Below are positions 53,538-61,900 of a stretch of 64,000 nucleotides of DNA, in pieces; position 1 is the first letter of the stretch, and each line of letters opens with the position of its first letter. The DNA comes from JBALVT01 sp036960305 (GTDB lineage Bacteria; Pseudomonadota; Gammaproteobacteria; Pseudomonadales; Halieaceae). Below the pieces are notes generated by a model that saw only the letters and a program-made list of their open reading frames with translations, made no database searches and was not told where the DNA came from. Where the stretch lies: the NCBI GenBank assembly GCA_036960305.1, contig JBALWA010000019.1:1-64000 (forward strand). The letters run 5' to 3'. The translations under genes and the position numbers were made by a program.

Positions 53538-55139
53538 ATGGCAAGCATCAAACAACTTCTGAACGACATTGAGAACTCACCTGAAGGTCCCGGCATCGCC
53601 GCCATCTTCGATTTCGACGGCACCATCATTGCCGGATACTCCGCTACGGTGTTCATTCGCGAACAAATAAAGCGCGGTGACCTGTCCAAAAGAGACTTTG
53701 TCGAATTAATGGCGGCCATGAGCAATTTTGGCCTGGGCAATCTGGGGTTCTCAGGCATGATGGCTATCAATGCCCAATTCATGAGCGGTATTGAAGAGCA
53801 AACCTACCACGAGGTAGGAGAACAACTTTATACCAAGCAGATTGCCCGTCTCATCTACCCCGAATCCCGGGCACTGGTCGATGCCCATCTGGCCAAGGGC
53901 CACACGGTCGCGATCATTTCCTCAGCCACGCCTTACCAGGTTGAGCCCGCAGCCAGAGATCTGGGTATCGATCATGTACTGTGCACTCACCTTGCGGTTG
54001 AAGACGGCAAATTTACCGGCAGTGTGGTGTCACCCACCTGCTTTGGCCAAGGCAAGGTAGACGCCGCTGAAGCACTGGCTGCGCAGACAGACTCAGACCT
54101 GGATCAGAGCTTTTTCTACTCCGATAGCCAAGACGACCTGCAACTACTCGAGCGGGTGGGGCTACCCCGTGCACTCAACCCCAGCTCCAAACTCGATCGA
54201 ATTGCAAGAGACCGCCGCTGGCCCATCGCCCGTTTCGGCAGTCGTGGCCGCCCCAGTGTTTCTCAATATGTGCGCTCGGTGGCAGCCACCGCGAGTCTGG
54301 TGTCATCCTTTGCCGCTGGCCTGCCTATCTATGCCCTCACCGGATCCAAACGTAACGCGCAGAATTTTTCCTTCTCTTTGTTTGCGGACACCGCCAGCGC
54401 CCTGATTGGAATGGACCTCAACGTGGTGGGAGAACACCATATCTGGGCCCAGCGCCCCGCCGTATTTATTTTCAACCACCAAAGCAAGGCCGACGTCATT
54501 ATCTGCGCCAAGCTGCTGCGACGCGACCTGGCCGGGGTAGGCAAAAAGGAAATCAAGGAAATGCCGGTAATCGGCAAGGTACTTGAAATGGGCGGCGTGG
54601 TAATGATCGATCGTGCCGATTCACGCGGCGCGATCGAAAGTATGAAACCCCTGGTTGATGCCATGCGTGAAGAGGGTAAATCTGTGGCCCTGGCACCGGA
54701 AGGCACGCGTTCGATTTCACCCAAACTCGCCCCGTTTAAGAAGGGCGCTTTTCACCTCGCTATGCAAGCTGGCGTGCCCATTGTACCTATTGTGATCCGC
54801 AATGCCGGTGATGTCGCACCCAAGGGCGATTTCGTCTTTCGTTCTGCCACCGTCGACGTAGAGGTGTTGCCGCCCGTCGATACCAGTGACTGGCATACTT
54901 CGACGCTGGACGAACATGTCAGAGATGTTCGCAATTTGTTCCTGCGCGCATTGGGGCAAAGGGAAGAACCTGTTAAGACCGCAAAGCCCAAACGTAAGAA
55001 AGCGGCCGCAAGTAAAACCAAAGCCGCTAAAGCGTCAACAACCGGCGCAAAGCGTAAAACGAAACCTGCAGCCAAGCCCAAGACGAAAGCAAAAACCAAA
55101 GCGAAACCAAAGACCTCCACGAAAAGAAGCAAGGTCTGA
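53538..55139 (+). CDS. HAD-IB phosphatase fused to PlsC-type 1-acylglycerol-3-phosphate acyltransferase
   Basis: A 533-residue two-domain enzyme. Residues about 20-220 are a HAD-IB phosphatase with D25-F-D27-G-T and S-D-S-Q-D-D-L. Residues about 285-470 are an acyltransferase with H314-Q-S-K-A-D319 (HX4D) and A-P-E-G-T-R-S. The last 55 residues are an alanine/lysine/proline-rich basic tail. It should acylate lysophosphatidate and may also remove phosphate from a lipid or amino-acid precursor. The start at 53538 is where homology begins; the longer frame from 53442 overlaps the terminator. The next gene begins five bases after the stop. Confidence 0.88.
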   Translation: MASIKQLLNDIENSPEGPGIAAIFDFDGTIIAGYSATVFIREQIKRGDLSKRDFVELMAAMSNFGLGNLGFSGMMAINAQFMSGIEEQTYHEVGEQLYTKQIARLIYPESRALVDAHLAKGHTVAIISSATPYQVEPAARDLGIDHVLCTHLAVEDGKFTGSVVSPTCFGQGKVDAAEALAAQTDSDLDQSFFYSDSQDDLQLLERVGLPRALNPSSKLDRIARDRRWPIARFGSRGRPSVSQYVRSVAATASLVSSFAAGLPIYALTGSKRNAQNFSFSLFADTASALIGMDLNVVGEHHIWAQRPAVFIFNHQSKADVIICAKLLRRDLAGVGKKEIKEMPVIGKVLEMGGVVMIDRADSRGAIESMKPLVDAMREEGKSVALAPEGTRSISPKLAPFKKGAFHLAMQAGVPIVPIVIRNAGDVAPKGDFVFRSATVDVEVLPPVDTSDWHTSTLDEHVRDVRNLFLRALGQREEPVKTAKPKRKKAAASKTKAAKASTTGAKRKTKPAAKPKTKAKTKAKPKTSTKRSKV

Positions 55140-55144
55140 CCTGA

Positions 55145-57475
55145 ATGGATTTATCCGCCAAGTTCCAGAGCAGCCCCCTGCCCCAGCCGGGGTCACAACG
55201 TGTCATCTTCATCCTGGATGCACGCAACCGCTTTGAGCAGGGCATTCTCGAACAATGGATTCGCCACTATCACTATGACGCATCCCAGTCCGAACAAGTC
55301 GTTATCCCCCTGGGGGATGATCGCAAAGGTATTAACAGTGTATTTCTCAGCTCAGCCCTCAGTGCTGCAGACAGCGCCCAGGTCATGCCACTGCGAATCA
55401 CCTGGTTACCACCGGAGTCTGTCATTAACTCCGGCCCAAGGATACGTGACTTGGTGTTCGGCGACCCGCGACGGCCCAATGCAAAGCGCGGCCGCAAAAT
55501 ACTGAACGAACAGTCCGAGCGAATGCACCTGGTTGTTGGGCAACCGGACTCTGTTATCAATCTGCGCCAACGCTTCAGTGAGCAGGACAGCGGGGACGAC
55601 GGTAGCAATGTTGAAATATTCGCCGCCTTTGCGGCTCGCCAGGCGGCCCTGGTCTTGGATATCGCTGAACGTCGACTGCAGGGCAGTCGCTACAAAGTCC
55701 CGCGTTATGTCGCCGAGAGCTTGCGCGCCAGTCCCAGTTACAACGAGGCAGTGGAGGCACTGGCCAAGGAGACCGGCAAGACGAAGTCCGAACTCATGAA
55801 GGAAGCGTCTACCTACATGAAGGAAATGATTTCCGTACCCCGGACCTTTTGGCTGGATTTTTACGCCAGGTTCAACAACTTCTGTCTGGGGCTGGGCTAC
55901 GAGGACAAGATCGTTTACGACCAAACCGCAGTGGAAGACATGCGTAAAATCGTCCGCGAAAACCCCGCTTTACTACTATGGACACACAAGACCTACCTGG
56001 ACGGCATGGTGGTCCCCAAGGTACTTTACGAAAACGACTTCCCCATGCCCCACATGTTCGGTGGAGCCAACATGAGCTTTGCCGGCCTGGGCTTTCTGTT
56101 GCGGCGTTCCGGGGCCATTTTTATTCGCAGAAGCTTTCAGGACAACGCACTCTACAAGCTGACCCTGCGCCACTACATCGGCTACTTGATGGAGAAGCGC
56201 TTCCCAATGAACTGGGCATTTGAGGGCACACGATCCCGCATGGGAAAACTGATGCCACCCCGGTACGGACTACTGAAATATGTTCTGGAAGCCTGCCACA
56301 CTACCGGCGCACGCAATATCCATATTATCCCGGTCTCAATCAGCTATGACCTGATCCGCGATGTCGAGGAATACGCCACGGAACAAACGGGACGTGGCAA
56401 GGGCGCCGAGTCCCTGCGCTGGTTTATCGGCTATATTCGCAGCCTGGCCCGCCCCATGGGTAAGGTGTATATGGACATAGGGCAACCGGTGGTCCTGGAT
56501 CAGGCACCCCATCCAGATGACAAACTCGCGCTGGCAAAAATTGCCTTTGAAATCTCCGTCGAGGCCAATAAGGTCACCCCCATCACATTCCCGTCCCTGG
56601 TGACCATGAGTTTGTTGGGGGCAGCACCCAAGGCACTAACCGAAGCAGAAGTCATAGCAGACCTGCGGGCACTGCTGGCCTGGGCAGAGGCCCGCCAAGT
56701 GCGCATATCCAATGATTTCAATCGCGCCTACGCGGACCAGATGGATGGCCTGCTGGGTATTATGATCGACGAGGGTATTGTCACACGCTACGACCAGGGC
56801 CCGGAAACCGTCTACGGCATTGCGATGGAACAACACCCGGTAGCGAGTTACTACCGCAATACCATTATTCACTTCTTTGTCACCAAGGCGATCATTGAAT
56901 TGGCGCTGTTAAAGGCCAGCGAGAATGGAGGCTCTGGTGCGCTGGATGTATTCTGGTCTGAAGTTGAGTATCTGCGTGACCTGTTCAAGTTTGAGTTTTT
57001 CTACGCTCCCACGGAGGAGTTCCAGCAGGAAATTCGCGAAGAACTGCAGCGCTATGATAGCGACTGGGAGTCACTGCTTGAACAGGGTACAGCGGGTTTC
57101 ATATCGCTATTGAATTCGATGACCCCCGTGGTCGCCCACATCGCCCTGCTGACTTATGCAGAAGCGTATTCCGTGGTCGCCGATCTGCTGGCGAGCATGG
57201 AAGCAAGCGACACACTGGACGAAGCGACCTGCGTTAGCAGCGCCCTCAAGTCCGGCCGTCAGGCCTACCTGCAACGCCGGATCAGCAGTGAATCCTCTAT
57301 CGGAAAACAACTGTTTAAAAACGGTTTCAAAATGCTGCAGCACCGGCAACTGGACGAGGGCGGCGACGAATCACAGGGTGAAAAACGGATTGAACTGGCG
57401 CGCGAAATGCGGGATGTCATGCGACGAATTGAAGTCATTCGCGCCATTGGCGTTGCCAGTCGGGGCGTATTATAG
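55145..57475 (+). CDS. PlsB-like glycerol-3-phosphate 1-O-acyltransferase
   Basis: A 776-residue membrane-associated enzyme that performs the first acylation of glycerol 3-phosphate. The active-site motif is H281-K-T-Y-L-D286 (HX4D), followed by G-G-A-N-M-S-F, R-R-S-G-A-I-F-I-R-R-S-F and F-E-G-T-R-S-R. The C-terminal half is helical, as in bacterial PlsB and mitochondrial GPAT. It lies five bases after the HAD-PlsC gene and nine bases before gpsA, so all three act as one lipid-synthesis operon. Confidence 0.88.
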   Translation: MDLSAKFQSSPLPQPGSQRVIFILDARNRFEQGILEQWIRHYHYDASQSEQVVIPLGDDRKGINSVFLSSALSAADSAQVMPLRITWLPPESVINSGPRIRDLVFGDPRRPNAKRGRKILNEQSERMHLVVGQPDSVINLRQRFSEQDSGDDGSNVEIFAAFAARQAALVLDIAERRLQGSRYKVPRYVAESLRASPSYNEAVEALAKETGKTKSELMKEASTYMKEMISVPRTFWLDFYARFNNFCLGLGYEDKIVYDQTAVEDMRKIVRENPALLLWTHKTYLDGMVVPKVLYENDFPMPHMFGGANMSFAGLGFLLRRSGAIFIRRSFQDNALYKLTLRHYIGYLMEKRFPMNWAFEGTRSRMGKLMPPRYGLLKYVLEACHTTGARNIHIIPVSISYDLIRDVEEYATEQTGRGKGAESLRWFIGYIRSLARPMGKVYMDIGQPVVLDQAPHPDDKLALAKIAFEISVEANKVTPITFPSLVTMSLLGAAPKALTEAEVIADLRALLAWAEARQVRISNDFNRAYADQMDGLLGIMIDEGIVTRYDQGPETVYGIAMEQHPVASYYRNTIIHFFVTKAIIELALLKASENGGSGALDVFWSEVEYLRDLFKFEFFYAPTEEFQQEIREELQRYDSDWESLLEQGTAGFISLLNSMTPVVAHIALLTYAEAYSVVADLLASMEASDTLDEATCVSSALKSGRQAYLQRRISSESSIGKQLFKNGFKMLQHRQLDEGGDESQGEKRIELAREMRDVMRRIEVIRAIGVASRGVL

Positions 57476-57484
57476 GAGAGCACT

Positions 57485-58492
57485 ATGTCCAGAGTATTGA
57501 AAGTTAGCTTATTGGGTGGTGGTTCCTGGGGGACCACGGTGGCCTCATTAGTATCACGCAATGCACCTGTCACCCTGTGGGCGAGAAACCCGGAGACCGT
57601 GGCAGAAATCAATAACAAACACAGCAATGAGACCTATCTACCCGGCGCCACACTGCCGGATAACCTCGTAGCCACCAGTGATATCGCCGAGGCGGTCCAG
57701 TCTGCGGATGTGGTTATTATGGGAATTCCCTCCCATAACTTTCGCAGCGTGCTGGAGGAAGTTAAAAAACATATACGCGCCTGGGTCCCCATTATCAGCC
57801 TGACCAAGGGCCTGGAACTAAAAACTGGCCAGCGTATGACGGAGGTCATCACCGAGGTACTGCCGGGCCACCCGGTGGGCGTGCTCACCGGCCCAAACCT
57901 GGCCAGGGAAATCATGGCCGGGCAAGCCGCCGCCAGTGTTATCGCCATGGAGGACGAGATTATTATGCGCGAGCTGCAGGCGCTGTTCAGCAGCGGCTTG
58001 TTTCGGGTGTACACCAACAGCGATGTCATCGGTTGTGAACTGGGCGGCGTACTGAAAAACATCATCGCTATCGCCGTTGGCATGGGTGACGGCCAGGGTG
58101 CGGGAGACAACACCCGCTCAGCCCTGATCACCCGGGGACTGGCAGAAGTCACACGGCTGGGCGTTGCCATTGGCGGCCGCGCGGAAACTTTCGCTGGACT
58201 GGCGGGTATGGGCGATATGATCGCCACCTGTACCAGCCCCCAGAGTCGCAATCGACACGTGGGTGTGGAGCTGGGCAAGGGTCGGGATATGCAAGACATC
58301 ATTGATGAGATGGTCATGGTTGCCGAGGGCGCAAAAAGCGCTCCCGCCGTCATGGCGCTGGCAGAAAAATACGGTGTCGAAATGCCCATTGCCAGTGATG
58401 TGTCGCGGGTAGTGGCAGGCGACTCCAGTGCGCGACGTGCCTTTCGAGGGCTACTGAGAGTCACGGCGGGCGCCGAGTCCGAGCCAGGCTAG
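57485..58492 (+). CDS. gpsA: NAD(P)+-dependent glycerol-3-phosphate dehydrogenase
   Basis: A 335-residue cytosolic enzyme that reduces dihydroxyacetone phosphate to sn-glycerol 3-phosphate. The dinucleotide loop is L-G-G-G-S-W-G-T-T, with S-L-T-K-G-L-E, the catalytic lysine region C-E-L-G-G-V-L-K-N-I-I-A-I-A, and D-N-T-R-S-A-L-I-T-R-G-L. The length matches the family. It supplies the substrate for the GPAT encoded nine bases upstream, and AGGAG lies just before its ATG. Confidence 0.96.
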   Translation: MSRVLKVSLLGGGSWGTTVASLVSRNAPVTLWARNPETVAEINNKHSNETYLPGATLPDNLVATSDIAEAVQSADVVIMGIPSHNFRSVLEEVKKHIRAWVPIISLTKGLELKTGQRMTEVITEVLPGHPVGVLTGPNLAREIMAGQAAASVIAMEDEIIMRELQALFSSGLFRVYTNSDVIGCELGGVLKNIIAIAVGMGDGQGAGDNTRSALITRGLAEVTRLGVAIGGRAETFAGLAGMGDMIATCTSPQSRNRHVGVELGKGRDMQDIIDEMVMVAEGAKSAPAVMALAEKYGVEMPIASDVSRVVAGDSSARRAFRGLLRVTAGAESEPG

Positions 58493-58507
58493 CGCTTTGC
58501 GGGCGTT

Positions 58508-58525
58508 TGGGGCAAAATAGCCCCA
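58508..58525 (+). other. Hairpin between gpsA and the peptidase gene
   Basis: TGGGGC and GCCCCA form a perfect 6-bp stem around AAAATA. No T run follows, so it may be a weak terminator or a leader structure of the next gene rather than an efficient stop. Confidence 0.4.
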
Positions 58526-58557
58526 GGGACGAATAATAAATAAGAGCATAAGAAAAC

Positions 58558-59391
58558 ATGAATACTGCAAGAACCCTGTCTGTATCCTGGGTATTGCTGA
58601 CCATTGCATTGCTGTCAGCAAGTTTTACTAACGCGGCGACGCCAACAAGCAACCCCGGGCTGCGCTCAGCCTCGGCACTGGTAACCGATTCTGCCGGCAA
58701 TGTTATCTACGGCAAAGATATCAGTACGGTTCGCTCTATCGCTTCAATTACCAAGCTAATGACCGCCATGGTCACGATTGATGCCGATCTCAATCTGGAC
58801 GAAAAAATCACCATCACCAAAGAAGACAGGGACCTGGTGCGACTCACCGGTTCCCGCCTTGATTACGGCGCCAAACTCAGCCGTCGAGAATTAATTCAAC
58901 TGGCCCTGATGTCCTCGGAAAACCGGGCAGCCACAGCTCTGGGGCGTTCCTATCCCGGCGGGATGAAACTGTTTGTCGCTCAAATGAATATCAAAGCGAC
59001 CCGCCTGGGGATGTCCGATAGCAACTTTGCAGACCCCGCCGGGTTACTCAAGGAAAACGTATCCACCGCCAGCGACCTTGGCAAAATGGTGACCGCAGCG
59101 GGAACCTACCCACTGATCACCGAATCTACCACCACTTTGCGCAAGGAAGTTCATCCCTATGCAAAGAGAGGCCCCCTGAACTACGGCAACACCAATCGCC
59201 TACTGAAAAACAAGAACTGGGATATTGGGCTCAGCAAGACCGGTTATATCAACGAAGCCGGTCGCTGCCTGGTCATGCAGGCCAATATCGATGGCGAAGA
59301 AGTATCTATCGTCCTGCTGAATTCCTTCGGTAAGCTCACCCCCTTTGGCGACTCCAATCGCCTGCGTAAATGGATGATCGCCAGTAGCTAG
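58558..59391 (+). CDS. pbpG: D-Ala-D-Ala endopeptidase, PBP7-type (S11 family)
   Basis: A 277-residue periplasmic enzyme with a signal peptide ending near residue 26. The serine active site is S63-I-T-K66, followed by S120-E-N122 and K227-T-G, the three S11 motifs in standard order. PBP7 hydrolyses peptide crosslinks in peptidoglycan. The protein has the short PBP7 size and lacks the extra C-terminal domain of DacA. It is transcribed downstream of gpsA but separated by a hairpin. Confidence 0.9.
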   Translation: MNTARTLSVSWVLLTIALLSASFTNAATPTSNPGLRSASALVTDSAGNVIYGKDISTVRSIASITKLMTAMVTIDADLNLDEKITITKEDRDLVRLTGSRLDYGAKLSRRELIQLALMSSENRAATALGRSYPGGMKLFVAQMNIKATRLGMSDSNFADPAGLLKENVSTASDLGKMVTAAGTYPLITESTTTLRKEVHPYAKRGPLNYGNTNRLLKNKNWDIGLSKTGYINEAGRCLVMQANIDGEEVSIVLLNSFGKLTPFGDSNRLRKWMIASS

Positions 59392-59534
59392 CTGCCAGTA
59401 GCTAGCAGTACCTGGTAGAGAGACAAATAGTTAGGCCAACGGCCATTCTATCGACACCTCGTCCACTCAGACGATTCCACTTCCCGTTTGGACGTCTATA
59501 CTTAGCGACCAAGTTAATAAAAAGGTGATTTCCC

Positions 59535-60623
59535 ATGGCAAAAGCAGTCGACTATAACCTCGGCCCGAATACCTTCCCGCGCGGCTGGTTTATTGTGGCG
59601 GAGAGCAAAGAACTGGACGAGGGCCCCATGGCCGTGCGCTTTTGGGGTCAGGATTTGGCCTTATACCGCGGCGAAAGTGGCAATCCGGTACTGCTGGACG
59701 CCCACTGTTCGCACATGGGCACTCATCTAACTGCCAGTACCAGTGCCATGATTGTCAAAAATGGCGAGCAACTGGAAGGCGAATCTATCCGCTGCCCCTA
59801 CCATGGCTGGCGTTATGGCCCCGACGGGCATGTAGACGATATTCCCTATTCGGAAGCCCCCTACCCGAAGTCAGCTTCTATTCGTTCCTACCCGGTGGTA
59901 GACAGCATGGGCTGCGTCATGGCCTGGTACGACCCGGACGGTGCGGACCCTGAATACGATGTGCCGACGGTACCCGAATGGGACAACCCACAGTGGGTAC
60001 AGTGGGAACTGGATCACCTGGGCGAACTGCCCATCCACCCCCAGGAAATCCTGGATAACATGACTGACGTACGCCACCTTGGCCCCACTCACGGCGCCCC
60101 CAGTGAGTACTTCCAAAACGAGATCAAGGATCACGTCCTCATCCAGCGCCAGGGCGGGGCGATGCAGCTCTATGACACATTCCTGTATACCTCAACCTGG
60201 TACACAGGCCCGGGGATTCTGTTCTCCAAACAGGTGTTTGCTGACAATACCATCCATGAACTGATCGCCAACACCCCTGTCGATGACGGAGTGGTCAAGT
60301 GCTGGCACGCCTGTCTATACAAAGGCAGTGAAAACCCGGCGAGCGAGACTGACCGGGAAGCCGCAAAAGCTGCACAAGCTGGCGCACTGGAAGCCTTTGG
60401 CGCTGACTTCAATATCTGGGCCAACAAGCGTCCTGCCCTGAAAATTATGCAGCTGAAGACCGATGGTCCATTCCGAACGGGACGTAAATGGTATCAACAG
60501 TTTTACGAAAAACCCGAGGGTGTGGGTGCTATTCGCGAGGAAGTGAACGGTATCCACAGTACGGTGAACATGGCCACGCCAGCGGAAGCCAATCACAATA
60601 TCGACGACGGCCTACCGTTCTAG
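59535..60623 (+). CDS. Rieske non-heme iron oxygenase, KshA-like
   Basis: A 362-residue cytosolic oxygenase subunit. The Rieske cluster is bound by C58-S-H60 and C87-P-Y-H90, and the mononuclear iron by D178-x2-H181-x4-H186 in N-M-T-D-V-R-H-L. The pattern resembles 3-ketosteroid 9-alpha-hydroxylase oxygenase (KshA), which opens the steroid nucleus. A reductase is required and is not adjacent. No other steroid-ring enzymes flank it, so the exact substrate remains open. Confidence 0.82.
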   Translation: MAKAVDYNLGPNTFPRGWFIVAESKELDEGPMAVRFWGQDLALYRGESGNPVLLDAHCSHMGTHLTASTSAMIVKNGEQLEGESIRCPYHGWRYGPDGHVDDIPYSEAPYPKSASIRSYPVVDSMGCVMAWYDPDGADPEYDVPTVPEWDNPQWVQWELDHLGELPIHPQEILDNMTDVRHLGPTHGAPSEYFQNEIKDHVLIQRQGGAMQLYDTFLYTSTWYTGPGILFSKQVFADNTIHELIANTPVDDGVVKCWHACLYKGSENPASETDREAAKAAQAGALEAFGADFNIWANKRPALKIMQLKTDGPFRTGRKWYQQFYEKPEGVGAIREEVNGIHSTVNMATPAEANHNIDDGLPF

Positions 60624-60636
60624 GGAGTAAAAATCG

Positions 60637-60662
60637 GCCACTCTACGTTACTGTAGAGTGGC
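60637..60662 (-). terminator. Intrinsic terminator overlapping a stop codon
   Basis: GCCACTCTAC (60637-60646) and GTAGAGTGGC (60653-60662) form a perfect 10-bp stem. Read on the minus strand it is followed by CGATTTTT. The TAA of the minus-strand TonB-C gene (60650-60648) lies in the loop of the hairpin. On the plus strand it may also help end the Rieske transcript. Confidence 0.75.
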
Positions 60663-61778
60663 TTGCCCCGGGGTCATGAGCTGATGCACGGTAAAACGGG
60701 TACCGGATCGTCCGGCAACTTCCAGCGTGCAATCATTCCAGGCGGCCGGAACCGTCCAGGGGTCCCGCGACGGATAACGTAAGCGCATATCCCCTCCCCC
60801 CTTACAAGACAGGTGTAAGGACTCGATCGTCCCCTTAACGCCAGAAACCGAAAACTTCTCCCTGAACAAGCGGGCCTCCCAGACACCCTGACCCTCGCGA
60901 TAAATGGGTGTCAGTTCGCCGGCAATCATCACATCAGGATTGGCTGTAAAGCGCCCTTCTGCCTCCTGGTGAGCAAGATACGCGCGCTGATAGGGTTCAG
61001 AGTCGGCCCCACGGGCCATCATCATGCCCAGGGTAACTTCTGCATCTGCCAACATCATCATCCCCAACTGCAGGGTATGAATGCGCTCCAGCATCAGCAG
61101 GTACTGCGCTTCCTCTACGTAGGGATTGATAAACCGATTACTGTCAGCAAGACTCTGGAATTCGACGATACGGTTCAGGTGCGACAACTCCGTGGCCTCA
61201 TCGTCCCAGCGACTGCTGAGGCTGGCGGCCAGAACCTGAAATTTAATCTCTTCGTAGGCGCTGCGGCCCGGTGAGTTCTTCAAGCTGGCGGCAAGATCAA
61301 AAGCCTGGTCGTAGTTTTGTTGTTTAAAGTACGCCCAGGCCTGCTGGTAAGTTTCACTAAACTGGGGGGTCATCTCCCGGGGCGTATCCAATATCCAGGT
61401 ATACACAATCGGCCCAACAGAAACCTGTACGGGATTACCGTTGCGAGTGGCCGGCGTATAGCGCATGGCATTCACATGGCTCAATATTCGGTTTTCAACC
61501 TCTGCCACTTCGTTTGAGGAATGAATTTTGACATTAATAACCTCACCTGCCGTGCTGATATCGTAGGTGTAGACCAGCCAGGCTTCGCGCTCATAGGATG
61601 CGTCCAGAGTGGGCGTTGAGGTCTGGCCCGGGTTGGTGTTCTGCGGGGGGTTGAAACCGGCACTATAGGCCGCACTCGCCGCCATCAATAAAACGGCAGA
61701 CAGGCCCGGGGAAAACAATCTGGCCACCAGGCGCCGTCGCAATGACCGGTGTCGGCTCCCGACGTTAGGGTTTTCCAT
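60648..61778 (-). CDS. Exported protein with a TonB C-terminal-like domain
   Basis: A 376-residue protein with a basic N-terminus and a signal or anchor around residues 20-40. Residues about 65-130 fit a TonB C-terminal domain (T-A-G-E-V-I-N-V-K-I, E-N-R-I-L-S-H-V-N-A-M-R-Y-T-P-A), although ExbB and ExbD are not adjacent and the proline-rich spacer is missing. The rest is helical, with TPR-like character near Y-Q-Q-A-W-A-Y-F-K-Q-Q-N-Y-D-Q-A-F. The domain order, TonB-like part first and a long tail after it, differs from ordinary TonB. Function unknown. Confidence 0.7.
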   Translation of the reverse strand: MENPNVGSRHRSLRRRLVARLFSPGLSAVLLMAASAAYSAGFNPPQNTNPGQTSTPTLDASYEREAWLVYTYDISTAGEVINVKIHSSNEVAEVENRILSHVNAMRYTPATRNGNPVQVSVGPIVYTWILDTPREMTPQFSETYQQAWAYFKQQNYDQAFDLAASLKNSPGRSAYEEIKFQVLAASLSSRWDDEATELSHLNRIVEFQSLADSNRFINPYVEEAQYLLMLERIHTLQLGMMMLADAEVTLGMMMARGADSEPYQRAYLAHQEAEGRFTANPDVMIAGELTPIYREGQGVWEARLFREKFSVSGVKGTIESLHLSCKGGGDMRLRYPSRDPWTVPAAWNDCTLEVAGRSGTRFTVHQLMTPGQATLQ

Positions 61779-61900
61779 TATTCATTCATCCAATCCACTA
61801 CAGAGGGACGAATTCTAGCAGATCACCCCCTTTTGGCCGAGGGCGTTCTGAGGGTAAAAAAAACAATCGGATAATCGCTCCCTCGCCCGCCAGCGAAGCC

